Shown here in pieces: positions 58,498-64,000 of a stretch of DNA of 64,000 nucleotides. This DNA is from a virus. The notes beneath the pieces were generated by a model, which made no database searches, was not told where the DNA came from, and saw nothing but the letters and a program-made list of their open reading frames with translations. The stretch is from IMG/VR virus record IMGVR_UViG_3300025316_000590, positions 62,001 to 126,000 of that record, one strand, 5' to 3'. Both the position numbers and the translations under genes were made by a program. How positions within the stretch are numbered: the first letter of the stretch is position 1; each line of letters starts with the position of its first letter.

Positions 58498-58896
58498 ATG
58501 GCAAAAGCAAAAGCATCGAAGAGCGAAGACACCGAGGGCGGAACTGCCACGGCTGCTCCTGCACGGCGGCGGGCGCAGACAACTGAGGCGGCGAAGCCAG
58601 CCAAGGCCGAGAAGCCAAAGGCCGCAGCGGAGTCGAACGGTAAGGCCGAGAAGCCCATGTCGGGCACGGCAGCGGCGGTGAAGGTTCTCCGCCGGCGTAA
58701 GAACAAGGAGATGTCCGCGAACGATCTGTTGACTGCGTGCCAGGAGGCGGGCTGGAAGCCGGAAGGCAAGACGCCCAAGCAGACCCTGGTCGCCGCAATC
58801 CAAAACGAGATCAAGCGTAAGGGTGACAAGGCCCGTTTCGCCAAAGGCGGCGAGCCCGGCACCTGGAAGCTATCGGAAGTCGGATTGACCGGCTGA
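58498..58896 (+). CDS. HARE-HTH domain protein with basic Ala/Lys tail
   Basis: 132 residues from the ATG after GAGGAGATGTC. Residues 1-55: low-complexity Ala/Lys/Glu-rich tail. Residues 58-130: HARE-HTH winged helix (AVKVLRRRKNKEMSANDLLT, then GKTPKQTLVAAIQNEIKR and RFAKGGEPGTWKL). DNA-binding, perhaps chromatin-like. A GGGCCG/CGGCCC hairpin lies in the leader and a terminator follows. Confidence 0.75.
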   Translation: MAKAKASKSEDTEGGTATAAPARRRAQTTEAAKPAKAEKPKAAAESNGKAEKPMSGTAAAVKVLRRRKNKEMSANDLLTACQEAGWKPEGKTPKQTLVAAIQNEIKRKGDKARFAKGGEPGTWKLSEVGLTG

Positions 58897-58923
58897 TCGA
58901 TACGCCAACGATTTAGGTTGGTG

Positions 58924-58957
58924 CAGGCTGGACAGAATCATCTTTCTGCCCAGCCTG
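58924..58957 (+). terminator. Intrinsic terminator after the HARE-HTH gene
   Basis: CAGGCTGG/CCAGCCTG with inner CAGA/TCTG, followed by TAGTTGTTTG. Confidence 0.65.
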
Positions 58958-59021
58958 TAGTTGTTTGTGCATGTGTCTAGTGACACGAGGTATTAGAACT
59001 TGCAACCACAGGAGAAGTACG

Positions 59022-59723
59022 ATGCCCTTCCGACGACCTAAACGAGAAAGCGGCTCGGATGTAGTCGCCCGCTGGCTGATCAACAACCCCGATGCGACTC
59101 ACCGGATGGTTGAAGATCACTTTGAGGTTGATAACCCCGATGCCAATCCACCCCGCATTTACCCCAACGGCAAGATGTTTCTGGTCGACGGTAAGATGAT
59201 CAGAATCACCCTGGGCCATGTTCGCGGAGGACGCAGGAAGCTGATGTCCGACCCGTACAAGACCGCAACCCACGTCGGAGCGTCTTCAGCCAAGGCTGTG
59301 GTAGCGTCTGACTCGCTGCGAGCCCAGTCATCGGAGAGGAAGGCGTTTGATTCCAACGCGAAGTGCCGGGCTAACGCGGGCAAGGCTGGTGTGGGCGTGA
59401 CCGAGGATACCCGCGCGCTCACGAACGGTACGCCGAAGCCGAGGCCAAAGCGCAAACGCCGCAAAGACGCCGGGTACGTCAAAGTCGAGGACAGTCCGCT
59501 GTTGTCGGCCAAGCCCCCGGTTGCTGCCCCGCCGCCTCGGCAGTTGACGGTGGCCCCCGACGCCCAGGCTAACGACCTGTCCGAGGTGTTCATCGCCAGC
59601 ATGAAGGCCCAGATCGCGGCGAAGAATCCGCCTGTGGACGAGGGGGATGAGATACTGAACCAGGCCACCTTTGATGAACTCGTCGCCCGCCACCGCAGCC
59701 GGAATGCGACACGAGGCGTCTGA
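59022..59723 (+). CDS. Hypothetical basic protein
   Basis: 233 residues from the ATG after AGGAGAAGTACG. N-terminal ~75 residues folded (KMFLVDGKMIRITLGHVRGG), then a basic disordered middle (PKPRPKRKRRKDAG) and a helical end. Perhaps DNA-binding. Function unknown. Confidence 0.6.
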   Translation: MPFRRPKRESGSDVVARWLINNPDATHRMVEDHFEVDNPDANPPRIYPNGKMFLVDGKMIRITLGHVRGGRRKLMSDPYKTATHVGASSAKAVVASDSLRAQSSERKAFDSNAKCRANAGKAGVGVTEDTRALTNGTPKPRPKRKRRKDAGYVKVEDSPLLSAKPPVAAPPPRQLTVAPDAQANDLSEVFIASMKAQIAAKNPPVDEGDEILNQATFDELVARHRSRNATRGV

Positions 59724-59724
59724 T

Positions 59725-59973
59725 ATGATCACGCCTATTATCAGCGGCCTGCCGGCAACGCCATGCGATGATCCGAACTGCTATGTCAAGGCCCTTGGCA
59801 TGGGAGATGCATTCAGCGAATGGATTTGTCCGCACTGTGGGGCTCATTTGGGAAGCGGTAATATCTGTTTGAACCTGTGCGGACTGAGTTACCCCGCCGC
59901 CCGACGTTTCAACGACATCCTGGCTGAGGCTGTTGCCGCAGTTAATAGCCGTCGCCTGGAAAATCCAGGCTAA
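59725..59973 (+). CDS. Small Cys-containing protein
   Basis: 82 residues; CDDPNCY, CPHCGAH and CLNLCG may form a zinc ribbon. Start overlaps the previous gene's end (TGATATG). Function unknown. Confidence 0.55.
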   Translation: MITPIISGLPATPCDDPNCYVKALGMGDAFSEWICPHCGAHLGSGNICLNLCGLSYPAARRFNDILAEAVAAVNSRRLENPG

Positions 59974-60015
59974 GGATGTATGATCGCGTGTCTGGTTGGG
60001 AAAGGAGGATTTCCC

Positions 60016-60423
60016 ATGAAGGCAAAACGCTTCGTCGCCCTGGTTCGGATTTGGCGGTTTGTGCCGCCTTGTATCGATCAAGGGACAAACGAGATCGAAC
60101 ACGAAGGTACGATGGTCGTGAACCGGGCGACCACAGTCTGGCCGGTTTGGCGTGGCTGTACCCGCCAGCCGCTACGATCCCGCGAATACTTCTGGATCAC
60201 CTATCGCGGGAAACGGTATCCTGTAGACAGGGCCGAGGACGGTGAGGGTGTGGCGTATGAGGTGCGATTGGCATCCGACGACAACCCATTGACGGCAACA
60301 CAGCTTGACCGTAAGACGATCACCCGCGAGACGGCCCGCGAAACCGCACTGGCCCGTGAACTTCTACACCGCGGCCTGGTTGCCAAAGCCAAAACCGGGC
60401 GGCAGAAAGGAGGCCGCCGATGA
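60016..60423 (+). CDS. Hypothetical protein
   Basis: 135 residues from the ATG after GAAAGGAGGATTTCCC. Beta-rich middle (TTVWPVWRGCTRQPLRSREY). ATGA overlap with the next gene. Function unknown. Confidence 0.6.
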   Translation: MKAKRFVALVRIWRFVPPCIDQGTNEIEHEGTMVVNRATTVWPVWRGCTRQPLRSREYFWITYRGKRYPVDRAEDGEGVAYEVRLASDDNPLTATQLDRKTITRETARETALARELLHRGLVAKAKTGRQKGGRR

Positions 60424-61031
60424 TGCACGTCACAGCACTATTCAAGACACCAAAGGATACGACCTGGAGGCCGGTCAGCTACGGCACTGGAAGCAACCTG
60501 CGATGGGCGGCACATAGCTGCTTCGTTGCGACAGCAGGCACCGGCATTACCTATGAAGAGGTGAAGATCGAGGGCAAGCCCAAGGGCGAGTATGATATGG
60601 AGGCCCACGTCACCCGCAAGAACCCTGACGGGAGCGTGGCCGCCGAATGGCGGATCGTACCATCGCCGGGTTCTCGCCCCGACCCCGATGCCCCCAAGTT
60701 CGTACCGCAGCCGCCCCGACCGTCTGTGGCCGATACGCGGGCCAATAGCAAGGCCCACAAGCCCGCCGTGGCCGCACAGGCGGCCCGCCGTGGCGTGGCA
60801 GTGGGTACGGTGGTAGAACGGGCCAAGACGCCCGAACCCGCCGAACTGCCCCCAATACCGTCGCACGCGTCGGCAGGTTTGGTTCGGCGACCTATCGCCC
60901 GCCGCCCCCTGACCCGCAAGTCCCTCGACAACGCCCCGCCAGCCCCGACCGTTCGCGGTCCATTGCCCCGCCGCAGGCTAACGGTCAGCGGGCAGGCCCA
61001 GGCTGGCAGGACTATCGTGGAATACGACTGA
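60420..61031 (+). CDS. Hypothetical protein with Pro/Arg-rich tail
   Basis: 203 residues. Folded first ~75 residues (FVATAGTGITYEEVKIEGKP), then a long basic/Pro-rich tail (RRPIARRPLTRKSLDN). Start fixed by ATGA overlap. Function unknown. Confidence 0.6.
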   Translation: MMHVTALFKTPKDTTWRPVSYGTGSNLRWAAHSCFVATAGTGITYEEVKIEGKPKGEYDMEAHVTRKNPDGSVAAEWRIVPSPGSRPDPDAPKFVPQPPRPSVADTRANSKAHKPAVAAQAARRGVAVGTVVERAKTPEPAELPPIPSHASAGLVRRPIARRPLTRKSLDNAPPAPTVRGPLPRRRLTVSGQAQAGRTIVEYD

Positions 61032-61057
61032 AATCCGCGAATTCAAATTTTGGCAAT

Positions 61058-61079
61058 TGGCACGGCGGTTGCATGATAC
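61058..61079 (+). promoter_or_regulatory. Sigma-54-like promoter P12
   Basis: TGGCACGGCGGTTGCATGAT: full match to TGGCACG-N4-TTGCA. GAATTC upstream. Reads into a 200-base structured leader. Confidence 0.85.
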
Positions 61080-61127
61080 TACCCACAGAGCCGCGAGGCT
61101 AAACAACCCGACAACCCAGATGTTTTC

Positions 61128-61234
61128 CTGCTCCTTCAAATGCGGTGCCGCGAGGCTGCCTACAATCGGGGATAGTATGGCCCCAACCGCACAACTCGGC
61201 GAGGGTTGCACTTCTGAAACGAAGTGGGGAGCAG
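61128..61234 (+). ncRNA. Three-way-junction leader RNA downstream of P12
   Basis: CTGCTCC (61128) pairs with GGAGCAG (61228-61234). Inside, TGCGGT (61141) pairs with ACCGCA (61186-61191) around GGGG/CCCC (61168-61184), and CACTTC (61209) pairs with GAAGTG (61221-61226). This is a three-way junction, riboswitch-like in shape. It ends ~42 bases before the start codon. No known riboswitch recognised. Confidence 0.55.
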
Positions 61235-61276
61235 AAAGACCTCTGGGTAAACCCTGAAAGCAGAAGGAAGAATACC

Positions 61277-61606
61277 ATGCCCTGGCGCGAAGTGATCACC
61301 GACGAGGATACGCCTGAGTACGCCTTGTTCCTGGCCTTGGACAACCAAGCCTTTATGTTCCGCAGCGTCGATGCCCTTGTGGCGAAGACTTGCCGTCCCG
61401 CCGAGTGGATCCGCGAAGTGGTCGCGGCCCACCCCGATTTGGTTCGCCGTAGCAACGGCCAGCGTGAAACCTACGGGTTGGTCGAGCGAATCGGCAACCT
61501 GGAGCCCGCCCCCGTCTCGGCCCATTACGAGCAGCCGATGGTGAACGACAACCTCGGCGAGGTCGAGGACGAGGTCACCCCGCCCGACGCAGACGGCGAA
61601 CTGTAG
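61277..61606 (+). CDS. Hypothetical protein
   Basis: 109 residues from the ATG after AGAAGGAAGAATACC. Helical (RSVDALVAKTCRPAEWIREV resembles a helix-turn-helix). Ends PDADGEL. Function unknown. Confidence 0.6.
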   Translation: MPWREVITDEDTPEYALFLALDNQAFMFRSVDALVAKTCRPAEWIREVVAAHPDLVRRSNGQRETYGLVERIGNLEPAPVSAHYEQPMVNDNLGEVEDEVTPPDADGEL

Positions 61607-61619
61607 AATTGAATGCGAC

Positions 61620-61641
61620 TGGCACGGCGGTTGCATGATAC
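61620..61641 (+). promoter_or_regulatory. Sigma-54-like promoter P13
   Basis: TGGCACGGCGGTTGCATGAT, identical to P12 over 20 bases. Confidence 0.85.
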
Positions 61642-61660
61642 TACGGTAGAAACCAAACCC

Positions 61661-61691
61661 GCCCGCCCGCGAGACCCAAACGCGGGCGGGC
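61661..61691 (+). promoter_or_regulatory. Leader hairpin of the amidoligase gene
   Basis: GCCCGCCCGCG/CGCGGGCGGGC, 11 bp, 9-base loop, 18 bases before the start codon. Confidence 0.55.
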
Positions 61692-61709
61692 CTAACCGAG
61701 AGCAGAAAC

Positions 61710-62585
61710 ATGAACGCGAATGAGCTGACCTTTGGTGTTGAGATCGAGACCATTGCGGGCCAAGACGCCCGCAACGCTGGCCTGCGGGTCGGAGCTTACG
61801 GGTCGCCAGTTCAGGTTCCCTACCTGCCGCACGGATGGCGGTGCAAAGGGGACGGCAGCATTAGCTGCAACAACAGCAACCAGAACGCCTGCGAGGTGAT
61901 CAGCCCGATTCTTCGCGGTGCGGCGGGGATGGCCCAAGTGGTCGCCGCCTGCCAAGCCCTGCGGGAAAAAGGTCATATCGTCAACACGACCTGCGGCGTC
62001 CACGTCCATATCGGATGGGACCAGAGCCGCAGCGAGGTGAACGCGGAAAGCCTGAAACGTCTCATCACGATAGTGGCATACCTTGAGAAGGGACTGTACG
62101 CGATCACGGGCACGAAGGCTCGCGAGCGAGGACGCTACAGCAAGCCGGTGCGGCAGTACCTGCGACCAACGCAGGTGCAGCGTCACGCTACCTCCGACCG
62201 CTACCACGCTTTGAACCTCGCCAACATTCGGCCCGGTGGCAAGCAGACGGTCGAGTTCCGAATCTTCAGCGGCAGCATTTCTGCCACGAAGATAGTCGGG
62301 TGGATTCAGGTTTGCCTGGGCATCGTCGAGCGAGCCCAAAACGGCAAGCGATGCCCAGCTTGGTCGCCCAAGCCCCTGCAAGGTGGCTGGCGGAAGAAGG
62401 GCGAGGGCGCGGGTGAGTGCGAGCGTCTCCTCGGCTACCTTGCCTGGGCTGAAGCCTATGCACGGCGGCACGGCGGAAACAAGTACGGCTTGATCGCCCC
62501 CGACCTGATTCCTGCCGACACGATCATGGCCGAGTTTCGCCGCCTTGCCAAACGCTACGATAGCGAGGCCCGCGACGAGTTGTAA
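61710..62585 (+). CDS. Amidoligase (COOH-NH2 ligase type)
   Basis: 291 residues. LTFGVEIETI at the start, CGVHVHIG in the middle, RYHALNLANI and TVEFRIFSGS are the conserved blocks of the amidoligase family, glutamine-synthetase-like ATP-dependent enzymes that join carboxyl and amino groups. Ends EARDEL. A class II amidotransferase lies downstream, so the two may cooperate in a peptide or protein modification. Confidence 0.8.
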   Translation: MNANELTFGVEIETIAGQDARNAGLRVGAYGSPVQVPYLPHGWRCKGDGSISCNNSNQNACEVISPILRGAAGMAQVVAACQALREKGHIVNTTCGVHVHIGWDQSRSEVNAESLKRLITIVAYLEKGLYAITGTKARERGRYSKPVRQYLRPTQVQRHATSDRYHALNLANIRPGGKQTVEFRIFSGSISATKIVGWIQVCLGIVERAQNGKRCPAWSPKPLQGGWRKKGEGAGECERLLGYLAWAEAYARRHGGNKYGLIAPDLIPADTIMAEFRRLAKRYDSEARDEL

Positions 62586-62590
62586 ACCAA

Positions 62591-62612
62591 AGGCACACCA
62601 GATGCATGGTAG
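62591..62612 (+). promoter_or_regulatory. Sigma-54-like promoter P14
   Basis: AGGCACACCAGATGCATGGT; degenerate but GG-GC spacing kept. Next start 72 bases on. Confidence 0.6.
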
Positions 62613-62682
62613 TGTCTAGAGAAGCCCGCCCGCACCCACGGGCCTTACCGAACCAAACCCATAGAGCAGAAGGACGAGTATC

Positions 62683-62889
62683 ATGTGTGAAGAACAGGAA
62701 ATTCGCAGTTACGATGAGGGTCTGGAAGTTAGCGTGATGTCAGTCGAAGACTATTCGGACGAAGTTTCGGACGAATATGCTGATCGACTGGTTGTCGTAA
62801 TAACCAACGCGGACTGCGTGACGCATTCCGCCGATCTGCAAGACCTGATCGACTGGGTAAAGCAGAATCGCCCAGATATGCTGAAGTAA
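62683..62889 (+). CDS. Small acidic protein
   Basis: 68 residues, very acidic (MCEEQEIRSYDEGLEVSVMS, then VEDYSDEVSDEYADR). RBS AGAAGGACGAGTATC. Between amidoligase and amidotransferase; a possible substrate. Function unknown. Confidence 0.5.
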   Translation: MCEEQEIRSYDEGLEVSVMSVEDYSDEVSDEYADRLVVVITNADCVTHSADLQDLIDWVKQNRPDMLK

Positions 62890-62908
62890 GTGTGCCCGTG
62901 ATGGCTAG

Positions 62909-62937
62909 TTGACTAATCGCGGACACCCGTCTAGAAT
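62909..62937 (+). promoter_or_regulatory. HEG G sigma-70-type promoter
   Basis: TTGACT, 17-base spacer, TAGAAT, 17 bases before the HEG G start. No hairpin leader here. Confidence 0.7.
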
Positions 62938-62954
62938 AGCTGTAGGAGGACGTT

Positions 62955-63569
62955 ATGAAACGCCGAACGCAGCCAGACGAATGTATGACTGAGGGATGCC
63001 GCTGCAAAGCCCTGTCGCGGGGCCTGTGCCCGCCGTGTTACGCGAGAGTGAGCAGGCTGGTACAACTAGGCCAGACGACCTGGAACGTCGAGGTGTCCGC
63101 AGGGCGGGCTATACCGGCCCGCGACAACCACGGAGAAAGCGGGACAAGGCTGCACGATATTTGGGAAGGGATACGAGGCCGCTGCTACAACCGTAACAGT
63201 ACCAGCTATCGGCACTACGGAGCCCAAGGGATACGGATGTGCCGATCATGGCACCGCTACCTGAACTTCAGGGATTGGGCACTGGCGAACGGCTACCGCG
63301 ACGGGCTGGTATGCGACCGCAAGGACGGAAGGAAGAATTATACTCCCGGCAACTGCCGGTGGGTTACGCAGGCTGAGAATGTCCGCAACAATTTGAACGT
63401 GGAGTGGTTCACGGCCTGGGGCGAAACGAAAACGGTGGGTCAGTGGTTTCAGGACGCACGGTGCGTGTTGGATAATGAAAGTACGCTGCGAATGCGGATT
63501 GCTCACGGATGGGATGTGGAAAAATCGATTACAAAACCGGCCAGGGCTTATGGCACGCGAAGTGCATGA
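62955..63569 (+). CDS. HNH-like homing endonuclease (HEG G)
   Basis: 204 residues. N-terminal zinc pairs (CMTEGCRCKALSRGLCPPC), then YRHYGAQGIRMCRSWHRY, then VCDRKDGRKNYTPGNCRWVT and NVRNNLNVEW, the HEG blocks, and a C-terminal HTH-like part. Stop codon lies in promoter P15. Start after GTAGGAGGACGTT. Confidence 0.75.
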   Translation: MKRRTQPDECMTEGCRCKALSRGLCPPCYARVSRLVQLGQTTWNVEVSAGRAIPARDNHGESGTRLHDIWEGIRGRCYNRNSTSYRHYGAQGIRMCRSWHRYLNFRDWALANGYRDGLVCDRKDGRKNYTPGNCRWVTQAENVRNNLNVEWFTAWGETKTVGQWFQDARCVLDNESTLRMRIAHGWDVEKSITKPARAYGTRSA

Positions 63570-63572
63570 TAT
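63551..63572 (+). promoter_or_regulatory. Sigma-54-like promoter P15
   Basis: TGGCACGCGAAGTGCATGAT; contains the HEG G stop codon; the amidotransferase starts 46 bases on. Confidence 0.75.
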
Positions 63573-63617
63573 AGCCAGCAGGAAAGAACAATACACCATA
63601 TTGAAAGGAAGATTACT

Positions 63618-64000
63618 GTGTGCGGAATCAGTGGCTTTATCAGTCAAGACGGGCGCGGCCCGCACATCGAAACCCTGAAGAAGATCATTCTCGCGTGCGA
63701 AGCACGCCGTGGCGGTCACGCCGCAGGGCTGGCCTGGATCGATCAGCAGGGTGAGCTTCACGCCTGGAAGCGACCGGGCGAATTCGCCAGCAACAACGGT
63801 GCGGACGTCGATCAGGTTGACGGGGCACTGGCGGTTGTAGCCCATGCTCGGTGGGCGACGCACGGTAACGTCCAGATTAACGAGAACAACCATCCGCACA
63901 AAGCGGGTCGCGGCTGGCTCGTCCACAACGGTGTGGTGCATAACTACCGCGAACTGGCGGCACAGTACAAGCTGGAATTGCAGACCGAGTGCGATAGCGA
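63618..64000 (+). CDS. Class II glutamine amidotransferase, N-terminal part
   Basis: GTG start after GAAAGGAAGATTACT gives MCGISGF, with the N-terminal Cys nucleophile at position 2. AHARWATHG and HNGVVHNYREL are the glutaminase motifs, closest to GlmS-type N-terminal domains. Runs off the window, so the synthetase domain (GlmS or other) is not seen. Releases ammonia from glutamine; nearby amidoligase suggests a shared pathway. Confidence 0.85.
   Translation, partial: MCGISGFISQDGRGPHIETLKKIILACEARRGGHAAGLAWIDQQGELHAWKRPGEFASNNGADVDQVDGALAVVAHARWATHGNVQINENNHPHKAGRGWLVHNGVVHNYRELAAQYKLELQTECDS

Noticed and set aside
61692-62471. Minus-strand open frame opposite the amidoligase
   Set aside because: The amidoligase motifs on the plus strand are unambiguous, so this is a shadow.
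29375-63572. Reading the repeated element as a sigma-70 promoter (TTGGCA with TGATAT)
   Set aside because: The gap would be only 11 bases against the required 16-18, whereas the -24/-12 spacing is exact at all 19 sites.
1-64000. CRISPR array, insertion sequence, integrase or attachment site
   Set aside because: No regularly spaced identical repeats, no transposase or integrase gene and no terminal repeats were seen.

Overview
The window is part of a tailed-phage genome whose host is most likely a planctomycete. It carries a major capsid protein of the lambda-E family, a 1072-residue tape measure, tail assembly genes, a DnaB-type helicase, a DnaG-type primase, an ATP-dependent DNA ligase, an SNF2 helicase and at least eight homing-endonuclease (HEG) genes. 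The host inference rests on a sigma factor whose regions 1.2, 2 and 4 resemble planctomycete housekeeping sigma factors as I remember them, a HARE-HTH protein, a papain-type peptidase where a lysin would be expected, and repeated sigma-54-type promoters. The terminase and portal genes are not in the window.

Layout. 0-2.7 kb: the end of a DmpG-type aldolase and two glycosyltransferase genes. 3.0-5.4 kb: capsid decoration candidate and major capsid protein. 5.5-10.5 kb: small membrane and secreted proteins, a papain-like peptidase and a decayed duplicate of part of this block; probably the lysis region. 10.5-24.7 kb: fibre-like solenoid protein, head-tail and tail genes, tape measure and tail-tip proteins. 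24.7-27.4 kb: three more glycosyltransferase-type genes. 27.4-34.4 kb is on the minus strand: a phosphatase, many small proteins, a DNA ligase, fragments of a second ligase and two HEGs. 34.5-49.2 kb is mostly plus: short accessory genes, HEGs and several structured non-coding stretches. 49.2-50.0 kb is an RNA locus with an initiator-like tRNA, an H-type pseudoknot, a complete tmRNA (ssrA) and a terminator. 50-57.8 kb is replication and transcription: primase, two winged-helix proteins, DnaB, sigma factor, metallopeptidase, SNF2 helicase. 57.8-64 kb: CsrA-like proteins, HARE-HTH protein, small genes, an amidoligase, an HEG and a class II glutamine amidotransferase that runs off the end.

The most striking regulatory feature is a set of 19 near-identical promoter elements, 15 plus and 4 minus, between 29.4 and 63.6 kb. 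All have GG and GC exactly 12 bp apart, as in sigma-54 -24/-12 promoters; several match the textbook consensus completely. A divergent pair at 34.40-34.54 kb separates the minus and plus blocks. Most sites lie 30-110 bp before a start codon or before a structured RNA.

The HEGs use a different system. Nearly all have a sigma-70-type promoter, often overlapping the stop codon of the gene before. Six of the eight then have a long RNA stem starting at about +1. In four of them two stems are interleaved (A-B-A'-B', pseudoknot topology), with compensatory base changes between copies. Five HEG reading frames end inside a sigma-54-like element. HEG activity has also reshaped phage genes: one has split a nucleoside-deoxyribosyltransferase-like gene in two, and another is fused to the C-terminal domain of a broken ligase. 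The tmRNA, tRNA, sigma factor and CsrA-like genes suggest a phage that modifies host transcription and translation.
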